The notes: generated from the letters alone by a model not told the origin. Numbered from the stretch's first letter, positions 24,468 through 33,257 are shown. The stretch: DNA of 64,000 bases from Kitasatospora aureofaciens (GCF_019192735.1 NZ_JAHTKP010000003.1:1-64000), one strand, 5' to 3'. Numbers and translations are program-made.

Positions 24468-26240
24468 GTGAGCAACACCACGACCGAGACCGAGCTGCCC
24501 CCGGCATCGGACGACGCGGAGGCCGAGCGGCTCAGCACCGCCCCCGTCGAGTCCGACGGCCCCACCGGCATAGGGGTGTTCGGCTGGCTGCGCTGGATGT
24601 GGCGCCAGCTGACCTCGATGCGGGTCGCGCTGATCCTGCTCTTCCTGCTCTCGCTGGCCGCCATCCCGGGCTCGCTGATCCCGCAGAACGGCCAGAACCA
24701 GTTCAAGGTCGAGACCTGGAAGGCGCAGCACACCACGGTCGCGCCGATCTACCAGAAGCTCCAGCTGTTCGACGTCTACAGCTCGATCTGGTTCTCCGCG
24801 ATCTACATCCTGCTGTTCGTCTCGCTGGCCGGCTGCATCGTTCCGCGCACCTGGCAGTTCGTCGGTGTGCTGCGGGCCCAGCCGCCGGCCGCGCCGCGCA
24901 ACCTGACCCGGATGCCGGTCTACGCGGCCTGGCGCACCGGGGCGGACGCCGACACGGTGAGCGCCGCCGCCCACCGGCTGCTCCGCAAGCGCCGGTTCCG
25001 GGCCAACCTGGCCGGCGGCGCGGTGGCCGCCGAGAAGGGCTATCTGCGCGAGGTCGGCAACCTGCTGTTCCACCTGTCGCTGTTCGCACTGCTCGGCGGC
25101 TTCGGCTGGGCGAGCCTGGCCAGCGGCACCGGCGGCAAGCTGATGGTGGAGGGCGACGGCTACTCCAACACCATCACCCAGCTCGACGACTTCACCGGCT
25201 CGTCCTTCTACACCAGCGACGACCTGGACCCCTTCTTCCTCAAGCTGAAGGGCTTCACGGCCAAGTTCCAGGACAAGGGCGACCAGATCGGCGCCGCCCG
25301 GCAGTTCACGGCGAACGTCGAGTACTACGCCGGGGACGACGCGTCGAAGCTCAGGCAGGGCACGATCGAGGTCAACCACCCGCTGGACATCGGCGGCAGC
25401 AAGGTCTACCTGATCGGCCACGGCTACGCCCCGGTCATCACCGTCCGCAACAGCAACGGCGACGTCGTCTACACGGGCGCGACGCCGTTCCTGCCGCAGG
25501 ACGCCAACCTGACCTCGACGGGTGTCGTGAAGGTCTCCGACTACGGCATGGGACCCAAGGGCACCAAGACCCAGCTGGGCTTCTCGGGCTTCTTCCTGCC
25601 GACCGCCCCGGTGAGCTTCGAGGGCACCGGCCCGGTCTCGCTGTTCCCGGGCGACGCCGCCCCGGAACTGGTGCTGAACGCCTTCGAGGGCGATCTGGGC
25701 ACCGACTCCGGCCTGCCGCAGAACATCTACCAGCTGAACACGCGGAAGATGACCCAGCTGACGCAGGACGAGCAGCCGGCCAAGGCCAGGCTCAAGCCGG
25801 GTCAGGGCTGGACCCTGCCGGACGGCTACGGCAGCGTCACCTTCGAGGGCTACAAGCAGTGGGCCAGCTTCAACGTCTCGCACCGGCCGGGCAACGAGAT
25901 CGCCCTGACCGGCGCGGTGCTGGCGATCCTCGGCCTGATCGGCTCGCTGTTCGTGCAGCGCCGCCGGATCTGGGTGCGGGCGGTCGCGCTGCCGGAGGGC
26001 GGCACCCTGGTCGAGCTGGCCGGGCTGGCCCGCAGCGAGTCGGCGAAGATCGCCGAGGAACTGGCCGAACTCGCGGTGGACCTCCAGGACGACGCCCCCG
26101 CAGCGGACGACGAGTCCGACACCGGTGACGCCGGGACCGAGGACCCCCCAACCGATGACCCCGAGGCCGACGGCGATCCCGAGGCCCCGGAAGCACCCGC
26201 AGACCCCGCAGCCCCTGCCGACCAGAACTCCAAGGAGTAG
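24468..26240 (+). CDS. resB: Cytochrome c biogenesis protein ResB
   Basis: 590 aa, GTG at 24468. Acidic N-terminus, then MRVALILLFLLSLAAIPGSL (helix 1), further helices near residues 105 and 200, a large extracytoplasmic domain (~220-470) with VNHPLDIGGSKVYLIGHGYA, and a last helix ALTGAVLAILGLIGSLFVQR. The ~80-residue C-terminal tail is strongly acidic and Pro-rich. ResB with ResC forms the System II synthase that ligates heme to CXXCH apocytochromes. Confidence 0.95.
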   Translation: MSNTTTETELPPASDDAEAERLSTAPVESDGPTGIGVFGWLRWMWRQLTSMRVALILLFLLSLAAIPGSLIPQNGQNQFKVETWKAQHTTVAPIYQKLQLFDVYSSIWFSAIYILLFVSLAGCIVPRTWQFVGVLRAQPPAAPRNLTRMPVYAAWRTGADADTVSAAAHRLLRKRRFRANLAGGAVAAEKGYLREVGNLLFHLSLFALLGGFGWASLASGTGGKLMVEGDGYSNTITQLDDFTGSSFYTSDDLDPFFLKLKGFTAKFQDKGDQIGAARQFTANVEYYAGDDASKLRQGTIEVNHPLDIGGSKVYLIGHGYAPVITVRNSNGDVVYTGATPFLPQDANLTSTGVVKVSDYGMGPKGTKTQLGFSGFFLPTAPVSFEGTGPVSLFPGDAAPELVLNAFEGDLGTDSGLPQNIYQLNTRKMTQLTQDEQPAKARLKPGQGWTLPDGYGSVTFEGYKQWASFNVSHRPGNEIALTGAVLAILGLIGSLFVQRRRIWVRAVALPEGGTLVELAGLARSESAKIAEELAELAVDLQDDAPAADDESDTGDAGTEDPPTDDPEADGDPEAPEAPADPAAPADQNSKE

Positions 26241-26243
26241 ACG

Positions 26244-27431
26244 GTGCAACTCGCCTCGGGGGTCGACCCACAGCTGGCCGACCTCTCCAACAAGCTGATC
26301 TATTCGGCGATGGCGGTCTACACGATCGCCATGTTCGCCCACATGTTCGAGTGGACGTTCGGCAGCAAGGGCGCCGTCGCCGTCCGCTCGAAGGAGCAGT
26401 CGGGCAGCCTGGCCGAGACCGTCGCCGCGGCGGAGGCCAAGGGCACCAAGAAGGTCACCGTCACCGTCGCCAGGGCGGGCGGCGGCACCACCACCCTCAC
26501 CCGCACCGCCCTGGCGGGCGCGGGCGCCACGGTGGTCACCAGCGGCCGCGGCGAGGACGAGGTGGACGGCCCGGGCGCGGCCGGCAGCAGCGAGAAGGCC
26601 GACCTGGCCGGCCGCATCGCGGTCTCGCTCACCGTGCTGGCCGCCCTCCTGCACGTCGGCGGTGTGATCGCCCGCGGCCTCTCGGTCTCCCGCTGGCCGT
26701 GGGGCAACATGTACGAGTTCTCCTGCGCCTTCGCGCTGGCCATGACGGCGGCGTACCTGGTGCTGCTGGCCGCGAAGAAGAACGTCCGCTGGCTGGGCCT
26801 GCCGGTGACCGTCGCGGTGCTGCTGACCCTCGGCATCGCCACCACGGTGCTCTACACCGACTCCGAGCAGCTCGTCCCGGCGCTGCACTCGTACTGGCTG
26901 GCGATCCACGTCTCCACCGCGATCTTCTGCGGCGGCGCCTTCTACGCGGCGTTCATCGCCACGCTGCTGTACCTGTTCCAGGACTCGTACCACCGGCGGG
27001 TCGAGGCCGGCGCGTACGAGTACCTGAAGCCCGGCGCCGCCCGCGCGGCCGGCCGGCAGCAGAGCGACTTCCGGACCGGCCTGGCCCGCGTCCGGGTCTC
27101 GGTCTGCAACCGCCTGCCCGCCGCGTCGACGCTCGACAAGCTGTCGTACCGGATCAACGCCCTGGTCTTCCCGCTCTGGACCTTCACCATCATCGCGGGC
27201 GCGATCTGGGCCGAGGCGGCCTGGGGCAAGTACTGGGAGTGGGACCCGAAGGAGACCTGGTCGTTCATCACCTGGGTCGCCTACGCCTGCTACCTGCACG
27301 CCCGCGCGACGGCCGGCTGGAAGGGCCGCAAGGCGGCCTACCTGGCGCTGGCGGCCTTCGCCTGCTGGCTCTTCAACTACTACGGCGTGAACATCTTCGT
27401 CACCGGCAAGCACTCGTACGCGGGTATCTGA
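26244..27431 (+). CDS. resC: Cytochrome c biogenesis protein ResC/CcsB, heme handling
   Basis: 395 aa, GTG at 26244, 3 nt after resB. Multiple helices. The tryptophan-rich WWD heme motif is WGKYWEWDPKETWSFITWVA, and heme-ligand His candidates lie near SYWLAIHVSTAI and YLHARATAGWKG. It ends with the typical FNYYGVNIFVTGKHSYAGI. It partners ResB in heme export and ligation. A Thr/Gly-rich cytoplasmic loop (about residues 60-115) is longer than usual. A terminator follows. Confidence 0.95.
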   Translation: MQLASGVDPQLADLSNKLIYSAMAVYTIAMFAHMFEWTFGSKGAVAVRSKEQSGSLAETVAAAEAKGTKKVTVTVARAGGGTTTLTRTALAGAGATVVTSGRGEDEVDGPGAAGSSEKADLAGRIAVSLTVLAALLHVGGVIARGLSVSRWPWGNMYEFSCAFALAMTAAYLVLLAAKKNVRWLGLPVTVAVLLTLGIATTVLYTDSEQLVPALHSYWLAIHVSTAIFCGGAFYAAFIATLLYLFQDSYHRRVEAGAYEYLKPGAARAAGRQQSDFRTGLARVRVSVCNRLPAASTLDKLSYRINALVFPLWTFTIIAGAIWAEAAWGKYWEWDPKETWSFITWVAYACYLHARATAGWKGRKAAYLALAAFACWLFNYYGVNIFVTGKHSYAGI

Positions 27432-27451
27432 CCGGGGCGGACCACACCCAA

Positions 27452-27485
27452 CGGCCCGGCACTCCATCCGAAGGACGCCGGGCCG
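27452..27485 (+). terminator. Terminator after resC
   Basis: A perfect 9-bp stem CGGCCCGGC / GCCGGGCCG with a 16-nt loop, 20 nt past the resC stop. Confidence 0.7.
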
Positions 27486-27557
27486 AGGTGCGACAGGGGT
27501 AGTTCGTGCCGGCCGCCTGGTGCCGGTACGGGAGGGAACTGAGGAGGAAATCGCGCA

Positions 27558-27962
27558 ATGGAGTGCGACGAGGTCATGCTGACCGTCCGAATCACCGCCG
27601 CCGAGCGCACACTGCTCCGCCGGCTCGCCCAGGGGCACCGCAGTGACGTGTCCGAAGTGGTGGCCGACGGGCTGTTGGACATCATCCCCACGCTCAGCTC
27701 GCCGTCGGACGCCTACCGGCTGCTGGGCGCCCTCGCGACGCCCGCGCCGTGCGCGCTGACGGTCTGGCTGCCGACCCCGCTGGCCGACCTGCTGGTGCCC
27801 GGCGCGGCGCGGATCGCCCAGGTGACCGAGGTCCGGATCGAGTCCGCCAGCGCCATGCTGGGCGCCGCGCTGCGGCTCTGGCTGGCCCAGGACCCGGTCC
27901 GGCTGGCCGCCAACCTCAGCGTGATGCACGCCGGGCGGCGGTCGGCCCTGGTCGCCGCGTAG
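27558..27962 (+). CDS. Small hypothetical protein next to the GBL cassette
   Basis: 134 aa, ATG at 27558 with GGAGGAAA upstream. Opens with MECDEVMLTVRITAAERTLL, then RSDVSEVVADGLLDIIPTL and LTVWLPTPLADLLVPGAARI; helical and probably soluble. The start resembles small DNA-binding or scaffold proteins, but I cannot assign a family. It converges on the AfsA-like gene, stops only 8 nt apart from it, and has its own promoter region after the resC terminator. Confidence 0.6.
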   Translation: MECDEVMLTVRITAAERTLLRRLAQGHRSDVSEVVADGLLDIIPTLSSPSDAYRLLGALATPAPCALTVWLPTPLADLLVPGAARIAQVTEVRIESASAMLGAALRLWLAQDPVRLAANLSVMHAGRRSALVAA

Positions 27963-27970
27963 CGGGCCGG

Positions 27971-29041
27971 TCAGCTGGCGAGTGGCAGCCCGGTGCCGCC
28001 GAGGCCCGGCGCGGTGGGGCGGCCGTCGAAGGCGTCCCGCCGGGCCGGCACGGCGGGGCCGTCGGCCGGGCCGCTCAGCGGATCGTCGAGGGGCTCGGTG
28101 AGCAGCCGGCAGTCGGCCGCCGTCCGCCCGTCCTGGATCAGCAGCACCCGGACCGGCACCCGGCGGCCGTCCGGCGCCTCCTCGCGGACGGCCCGGACCA
28201 GGCAGGGCCGGTCCAGCTCGATGTAGCGGTCGAACGAGGTCACCAGCTCGACCGGCACCACCGGTTCGGGGTGCCGCAGCTGCTGGGCGGCCTGCCGGGC
28301 GGCCTCCAGGACGAGCATCCCGGGCACGTGGTCCAGGGTGTGGTCGAACAGCACCGGGTGCCCGGCGTCCGTCCGCAGCACCCAGTTGTCGGGCAGCAAG
28401 GTCGGGCTGAGCACCACGTCGCCCGGGTACGCCCGGCCGACCAGCTCGGGCGCGGCGGGCGGGCCCGGCCGGACCGGCGTGGTGGTCCGCCGCCCGGGCC
28501 CGCGCAGCCGGGCGTAGGAGGCGGGGGAGATGACCCGCAGCTGCCCGGAGCCGTGGCCGACCGGGCGGCCGTCCCGGGAGATCTCGGCGTGCAGCCGCAG
28601 CGAGGACAGCCGGCCGCCGCGCATCCGGACGTCCTCGCAGACGACGTCGAGCATCAGCGAGGCCGGTTCGGCGGTGACGGCGAGGCCGGCCAGCCCGGCC
28701 GGGCCGAGCGTGTAGGCGAGGTCGTCCATCGCGAAGTGGTGGCCGTTGGGCACGCCGAACCCGGCGTGGCCGATCAGCAGCCCGGCCTGCCGGACGGTCT
28801 CGGCCATCAGCACCGGGTCGTGGTGGCGGTCCCCGGGCAGCCGGTAGAAGCCGTGCATCCGGGGCCACTGGGCGCCGAGTCGGAACTCGTACGGGCCGGC
28901 GGCCTGCCAGCCGGTGAGGAACACCTCGGACACCGAGGTGCGGTGCACGAGGTGGCGGGAGACCGTCCGTTCGTGAAAGTCGTAGCCGGAACGGGGGTGG
29001 GCGTAGGGGTCGAGGGCATCCGGCTCTACGATCAGTGGCAT
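27971..29041 (-). CDS. AfsA/ScbA family gamma-butyrolactone biosynthesis protein
   Basis: 356 aa; ATG at 29041 (an upstream in-frame start at 29098 would run through the operator). Two AfsA-type hotdog repeats. The first begins HRTSVSEVFLTGWQAAGPYE, then WPRMHGFYR and DPVLMAETVRQAGLLIGHAG; the second has DNWVLRTDAGHPVLFDHTLD and GMLVLEAARQAAQQLR. The family condenses a beta-ketoacyl donor with dihydroxyacetone phosphate, the key step in GBL autoregulator synthesis. It is divergent from a receptor gene, with two operator candidates between them, the standard GBL layout. Some AfsA homologues act as regulators rather than enzymes. Confidence 0.9.
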   Translation of the reverse strand: MPLIVEPDALDPYAHPRSGYDFHERTVSRHLVHRTSVSEVFLTGWQAAGPYEFRLGAQWPRMHGFYRLPGDRHHDPVLMAETVRQAGLLIGHAGFGVPNGHHFAMDDLAYTLGPAGLAGLAVTAEPASLMLDVVCEDVRMRGGRLSSLRLHAEISRDGRPVGHGSGQLRVISPASYARLRGPGRRTTTPVRPGPPAAPELVGRAYPGDVVLSPTLLPDNWVLRTDAGHPVLFDHTLDHVPGMLVLEAARQAAQQLRHPEPVVPVELVTSFDRYIELDRPCLVRAVREEAPDGRRVPVRVLLIQDGRTAADCRLLTEPLDDPLSGPADGPAVPARRDAFDGRPTAPGLGGTGLPLAS

Positions 29042-29099
29042 GACGGGCCCCCACTCCAGGGTGTCGGTCGAGCGGCCGGTGCGGACGCCTGTAAGCAAA

Positions 29100-29120
29100 A
29101 CATACAGACCACCCGGTTTG
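29100..29120. promoter_or_regulatory. Autoregulatory element-like site 1 (before the AfsA-like gene)
   Basis: ACATAC then AGACC, 3 nt, CGGTTTG: fits the GBL-receptor element ANAWACNWACYNNN-CGGTTTK (as I recall it) at all defined positions but one. It ends 59 nt upstream of the AfsA-like ATG. Confidence 0.75.
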
Positions 29121-29271
29121 TGTCATGCGCGCGGGGTAGCTGCTGTCGAGCGGCCCGGCAGGTCCACGCTACCCGGCCTCTGGGCTGCGGGAATGCCCGA
29201 AAGCGGGCAGTCAGGACCTTGGGCGGGGGTGGCCACCCGCTGGACGGCGGGGTTGGCCGAGGCGGTAGATT

Positions 29272-29292
29272 AGATACCAACCATGCGGTTTC
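29272..29292. promoter_or_regulatory. Autoregulatory element-like site 2 (before receptor 1)
   Basis: AGATACCAACC, ATG, CGGTTTC: matches the same element at every defined position except the last. It lies 103 nt before the receptor gene at 29395. Apart from the two sites, the 353-nt gap (29042-29394) shows no gene. Confidence 0.8.
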
Positions 29293-29394
29293 GGTCGGTT
29301 CCGGACGCATGCATGGCGTCGCACCCCACGTCGGCGACGCCCTGACAGCAGCCGGGCGGCGGGGGTCGTGGCCGGCCGAGTCCGGAGGGGCGCA

Positions 29395-30033
29395 GTGGTC
29401 AAGCAGGAACGCGCGGGGCGGACCAGGCAGGCCGTGCTGCTCGCCGCGGCGTGCACGTTCGCGGACGCGGGCTTCGAATCGGCCAGCCTGGTCGACATCA
29501 GCCGCCGGGCCGGCGTCAGCAAGGGCGCGCTCTACTTCCACTTCGTCTCCAAGCAGGCCCTCGCCGACGGCGTCCGCGCCGCCGCCGGACGCGAGATCGG
29601 CTCGGCCGCGCTGCGCGCCCTGCGCGCCGGCGGACCGGCCGTCCAGAGCCTGATCGACTTCTCGCACGAACTCGGCCGGCTGCTGCGCGAGGACGTCGTG
29701 GTCCGGGCCGGCGTCCAGCTCGGCCGCACCGGGCACGGCCCCCGCCGGCCCGACGCCACGGGCCTCCCCGGCTCCCCTGGCCCGGACGCCACCTGGCGCA
29801 GCCTCACCGCCGTCGTCCGCCGCCTGCTGGGCCGCGCCGCCGAGGCCGGCGAGCTGCGGCCCGGCATCGACCGCCGGGCCGCCGCAGAACTGCTCACCAC
29901 GGTCGCGGCCGGCCTGGTCCTGCTGGCAGCCGAGGACGCCGACCGGCTGCGGCCGGAGGCCGTCCGCGAGATCTGGACGGCCGCACTGCCGGCCCTGGTG
30001 CCGGGCGGGTGCTGCGCCGCGTACCGGGTCTGA
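29395..30033 (+). CDS. TetR-family GBL receptor homologue 1 (basic, pseudo-receptor-like)
   Basis: 212 aa; GTG at 29395 with GGAGGGG 5 nt upstream. The HTH is FESASLVDISRRAGVSKGAL followed by YFHFVSKQALADGV, typical of ArpA/ScbR proteins, and WRSLTAVVRRLLGRAAEAG holds the conserved ligand-domain Trp. By my count it has about 29 Lys/Arg against 21 Asp/Glu, so it is basic. GBL receptors that bind ligand are usually acidic; basic homologues are often pseudo-receptors that sense antibiotics or late intermediates. Divergent from the AfsA-like gene with operator sites between. Confidence 0.85.
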   Translation: MVKQERAGRTRQAVLLAAACTFADAGFESASLVDISRRAGVSKGALYFHFVSKQALADGVRAAAGREIGSAALRALRAGGPAVQSLIDFSHELGRLLREDVVVRAGVQLGRTGHGPRRPDATGLPGSPGPDATWRSLTAVVRRLLGRAAEAGELRPGIDRRAAAELLTTVAAGLVLLAAEDADRLRPEAVREIWTAALPALVPGGCCAAYRV

Positions 30034-30036
30034 CGG

Positions 30037-30084
30037 CCCGCCGCCAGGGTGTCCCGCCGCCAGGGCGTCCCGCCGTCAGGGAGC
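30037..30084. repeat. Three tandem ~16-bp repeats between convergent receptor genes
   Basis: CCCGCCGCCAGGGTGT and two variants follow head to tail. The third copy covers the stop codon of receptor 2 (minus strand, 30076-30078). No hairpin terminator is visible in the 42-nt gap. Confidence 0.75.
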
Positions 30085-30699
30085 GGGGGCGCGCTCGGTG
30101 ACGCTCAGACGGGCCAGCGCGTGCGGCTGGACGAGCCCGGGCAGCAGCAGCGTCCACAGGTCGGCCATCCGCTGGATCAGGTCCTGCCGGTCGGTCAGCA
30201 CCTGGGAGCTCAGCTGGATGCCGGTGACGGCCCCCTGGATCACCGCGGCCGCCGCGGCCAGGTCGATCCCGGGGTGCAGCTCCCCGGCCTCCTGCGCCCG
30301 CTCCAGCAGCCCGCGCGCCACGTCCGACCAGCCCTGGTAGGCCGCGATCTGGGGCGGGGTGAAGCTGCCGTGCTCGATGGTCAGCCGGATGCTGCCGCGG
30401 ACCAGCGGGTCGTCCTGGAGGGCGTGGGCGAAGGCGTAGCCGATGTCGATCAGGGTCTGCACCGGGCTGTCGGAGGACGGCTCCCAGGTGACCAGCCAGG
30501 CGCTCTGCCCCTCCAGGATGACGGCGAGCGCCAGCTCCTCCTTCGAGCGGAAGTGGAAGTACAGCGCGCCCTTGGTGACGCCGGCCCGCTCCAGGATCTC
30601 CGACATCGTCGCGGCGGCGTAGCCCCGCTCGTCGAACACCTCGGCCGCCGCGAGGAGTACCGCCTGGCGGGTCGCCAGTGCGCGGGCCTGCCTGGCCAT
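30076..30699 (-). CDS. TetR-family GBL receptor homologue 2 (acidic, true-receptor-like)
   Basis: 207 aa; ATG at 30699 with GGGAGG 5 nt upstream. The HTH is YAAATMSEILERAGVTKGAL with YFHFRSKEELALAV. The ligand domain has AYQGWSDVARGLLERAQEAG with the conserved Trp and HPGIDLAAAAAVIQGAVTG. By my count about 23 Asp/Glu face 16 Lys/Arg, so it is acidic, as in genuine GBL receptors such as ScbR or ArpA. It converges on receptor 1 and has an autoregulatory-element-like site about 75 nt upstream. It is the better candidate for the cognate receptor of the AfsA product. Confidence 0.88.
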   Translation of the reverse strand: MARQARALATRQAVLLAAAEVFDERGYAAATMSEILERAGVTKGALYFHFRSKEELALAVILEGQSAWLVTWEPSSDSPVQTLIDIGYAFAHALQDDPLVRGSIRLTIEHGSFTPPQIAAYQGWSDVARGLLERAQEAGELHPGIDLAAAAAVIQGAVTGIQLSSQVLTDRQDLIQRMADLWTLLLPGLVQPHALARLSVTERAPAP

Positions 30700-30771
30700 C
30701 GCAGCCTCCCTGGATAGTTCTGGTCCCTCGGCAGCGGCCGATCCTATGGGGGCCGACGGGCGGGCGGGCCG

Positions 30772-30792
30772 CATACCGTCCAGTAGGTATTC
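30772..30792. promoter_or_regulatory. Autoregulatory element-like site 3 (before receptor 2)
   Basis: On the minus strand GAATACCTACT, GGA, CGGTATG: matches the GBL-receptor element at nearly all defined positions (A for T once in the second half, first base G). It ends 73 nt before the receptor 2 start, suggesting autoregulation or cross-control. Confidence 0.75.
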
Positions 30793-30920
30793 TACCGAGC
30801 CGCCGGGGGCCGACCGGGGCCCCGAGCCCGGCCCGGTGCGACGGGGCGGGCACGAACGGTACAACGCCGACGGCCGGCCACCCGGGTGGGGTGACCGGCC
30901 GTCGGGAGACGCTCTGGCCG

Positions 30921-31127
30921 TCAGGCGGCCTGCTGCCAGCTGACCGGCGAGTAGTAGGCCGGGCGGCGCTCCAGGCGCTGCCAGCTGGCGATCGGCTCGA
31001 CCGGCGCGACGGCGACGGCCTGCTGCGCGGCCGCGCGCGCCATCAGCACGGCGGTGAGGGCGGCCAGTTCCTCGTCGGTGAGGGAGCCGCGGACGATACG
31101 GACGAGGGGTTCGGCGGAAGCGGTCAT
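30921..31127 (-). CDS. Acyl-CoA carboxylase epsilon subunit
   Basis: 68 aa; ATG at 31127 preceded by GGGGGAG. VRIVRGSLTDEELAALTAVL near the N-terminus and WQRLERRPAYYSPVSWQQAA at the end are the marks of AccE/PccE. These small subunits stabilise and boost actinomycete acyl-CoA carboxylase complexes. It lies directly downstream of the beta subunit gene, as is usual, and is close to the GBL cassette only by position. Confidence 0.9.
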   Translation of the reverse strand: MTASAEPLVRIVRGSLTDEELAALTAVLMARAAAQQAVAVAPVEPIASWQRLERRPAYYSPVSWQQAA

Positions 31128-31231
31128 GGTTTGGTTTCTCCCCCGGGCAGTGGTGTGTGGTCTCGCTCGGCGCCGCGCGCTGTGGGTCGCGCGGTGCCGG
31201 GTGCTGCTGCGACGCGGGCTGCCGCGGGCCG

Positions 31232-32833
31232 CTACATCGGCGGGTTGCCGTGCTTGCGGCTGGGCAGGTCCGCGTGCTTGGTGCGGAGCATGGCGAGTGC
31301 CGAGGCGAGCACCTCGCGGGTCTCGGCCGGGTCGATGACGTCGTCCACGAGGCCGCGCTCGGCCGCGTAGTACGGGTGCATCAGCTCGTTCTTGTATTCC
31401 TTGATCTTCTGGGCGCGCATGGCGTCCGGGTCCTCGGCGCCGTTGATGTCGCGCCGGAAGATCACGTTGGCGGCGCCCTCGGCGCCCATGACGGCGATCT
31501 CGTTGGTCGGCCAGGCGTAGGTGAGGTCGGCGCCGATGGACTGCGAGTCCATCACGATGTACGCCCCGCCGTAGGCCTTGCGCAGGATCAGCGAGATCCG
31601 TGGCACGGTGGCGTTGCAGTACGCGTAGAGCAGCTTGGCGCCGTGCCGGATGATGCCGCCGTGCTCCTGGTCGACGCCGGGCAGGAAGCCGGGGACGTCG
31701 AGCAGGGTGACCAGCGGGATGTTGAACGCGTCGCACATCTGGACGAAGCGCGCGGCCTTCTCACTCGCATTGATGTCGAGGACGCCGGCCAGCGACTGCG
31801 GCTGGTTGGCGATGATGCCGGTGACGTGGCCGTCGATCCGGGCCAGCACGCACAGCACGTTGGTCGCCCAGCGCTCGTGGACCTCCAGGAACTCGCCGTG
31901 GTCGACGATCTCCTCGATCACCTTGCGCATGTCGTACGGCCGGTTGCCGTCGGCCGGCACCAGGTCGAGCAGGCTGTCGTTGCGGCGCGCGACCGGGTCG
32001 TCGTTGAGGGCGGACGGCGGCATCTCGCGGTTGTTCTGCGGCAGCAGCGACAGGAGGTAGCGGACCTCCTCGATGCAGGACTGCTCGTCGTCGTAGACGA
32101 AGTGCGAGACGCCGGAGACGCCCGCGTGGACGTCGGCGCCGCCGAGGCCGTTCTGGCTGATCTTCTCGCCGGTCACGGCCTGGACGACGTCCGGGCCGGT
32201 GATGAACATCTGCGAGGTCTCGCGGACCATGAAGACGAAGTCGGTCAGCGCGGGGGAGTAGGCGGCGCCGCCGGCGCAGGGGCCGAGCATGACGGAGATC
32301 TGCGGGATGACGCCCGAGGCCTTGGTGTTGCGCTGGAAGATGCCGCCGTAGCCGGCGAGGGCGGTGACACCCTCCTGGATGCGGGCGCCGGCGCCGTCGT
32401 TCAGGGAGACCAGGGGCGCGCCGGCCGCGATGGCCATGTCCATGATCTTGTGGATCTTCTGCGCGTGGGCCTCGCCCAGGGCGCCGCCGAAGATCCGGAA
32501 GTCGTGTGCGTAGGTGAAGACGGTCCGGCCGTGCACGGTGCCCCAGCCGACGATCACACCGTCGGTGTGCGGCTTCTTGGCCTCCAGGCCGAAGCCGGTG
32601 GCGCGGTGCCGGCGCAGCGGCTCGACCTCGTGGAAGGAGCCCTCGTCCAGCAGCAGCTCGATGCGCTCGCGGGCGGTCAGCTTGCCCTTCGCGTGCTGGG
32701 CCTCGGTGGCCTTCTCGCTCGGGCCGCGCCGGACCTTCTCGCGCAGTTCGTGCAGCTCGGCGACCCGCCCGCGGGCGTCGGCCGGGATCTCGGGGACCTC
32801 GCCGCCGACCGGCGCCTCATGCACAACCGTCAT
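31232..32833 (-). CDS. pccB: Acyl-CoA (propionyl-CoA) carboxylase beta subunit
   Basis: 533 aa; ATG at 32833 with GGAG upstream. Carboxyltransferase transferring CO2 from biotin to propionyl- or acetyl-CoA, supplying (2S)-methylmalonyl- or malonyl-CoA. Signatures: KLTARERIELLLDEGSFHEV, GFGLEAKKPHTDGVIVGWGT, SLNDGAGARIQEGV, VMLGPCAGGAAYSPALTDF, DVPGFLPGVDQEHGGIIRHG and AYGGAYIVMDSQSIGAD. Full length. The biotinylated alpha subunit is not in this window. Substrate preference is set by an active-site residue I did not try to read, so propionyl-CoA is the likely rather than certain substrate. Confidence 0.94.
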   Translation of the reverse strand: MTVVHEAPVGGEVPEIPADARGRVAELHELREKVRRGPSEKATEAQHAKGKLTARERIELLLDEGSFHEVEPLRRHRATGFGLEAKKPHTDGVIVGWGTVHGRTVFTYAHDFRIFGGALGEAHAQKIHKIMDMAIAAGAPLVSLNDGAGARIQEGVTALAGYGGIFQRNTKASGVIPQISVMLGPCAGGAAYSPALTDFVFMVRETSQMFITGPDVVQAVTGEKISQNGLGGADVHAGVSGVSHFVYDDEQSCIEEVRYLLSLLPQNNREMPPSALNDDPVARRNDSLLDLVPADGNRPYDMRKVIEEIVDHGEFLEVHERWATNVLCVLARIDGHVTGIIANQPQSLAGVLDINASEKAARFVQMCDAFNIPLVTLLDVPGFLPGVDQEHGGIIRHGAKLLYAYCNATVPRISLILRKAYGGAYIVMDSQSIGADLTYAWPTNEIAVMGAEGAANVIFRRDINGAEDPDAMRAQKIKEYKNELMHPYYAAERGLVDDVIDPAETREVLASALAMLRTKHADLPSRKHGNPPM

Positions 32834-33227
32834 CTCGAACCACTCCAAGGGTGAGGGAACTGTCCGACAGCCAACGTCTGCTGTGCCCCCGGCTGCGAAT
32901 CACTTTCTTCACTTATGACTGTACGAGGGGCCGTGCGCTGGTTTCGGCGTCGATTCCGTACAAGGTCGAGTTCGTTTAGCTGTCAGGCCTGCACAGAAGC
33001 AACGGGGCCGGAGCCGCTGCGCTCGGTGTCCGTTCGAATACCGGGGGTTGTCGGGCAGGTGATGGTCCGATGATCTGAGCATGAAGAAAAGCGCAGGTCA
33101 GAGCCATCGACCAGCAGCGTACGCCCGGCCGCTAGGGCGGTGCTTAAGCGTCGGTCGAGCGCGGCGCGGTAAGGACGGAAGGTCGTGACAATGGCCTGGA
33201 AGTCGTAGGGAAGCGCCAAAAACGCCG
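32834..33227. other. About 400 nt between pccB and the PLDc_N gene
   Basis: Should hold the pccB promoter. A 78-codon minus-strand frame (32983-33219, MALPYDFQAIVTTFRPYRAA) starts cleanly but has no recognisable homology or strong ribosome-binding site. I would not call it a gene; it may be a relic. Confidence 0.4.
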
Positions 33228-33257
33228 CAGCCCACCCGAGGCCTGCCGGGTGGGCTG
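33228..33257 (-). terminator. Terminator after the PLDc_N gene
   Basis: A perfect 11-bp stem CAGCCCACCCG / CGGGTGGGCTG with an 8-nt loop, 27 nt beyond the stop codon at 33284. Confidence 0.85.

Noticed and set aside
24336..29126. A 1,596-codon minus-strand frame opposite the cytochrome c biogenesis genes
   Set aside because: Composition is Arg/Gly/Asp/Gln shadow sequence; the plus strand carries clear CcdA, ResB and ResC motifs.
32983..33219. 78-codon minus-strand frame as a gene
   Set aside because: No recognisable motif, no strong ribosome-binding site, and composition does not persuade; listed only as a possible relic.
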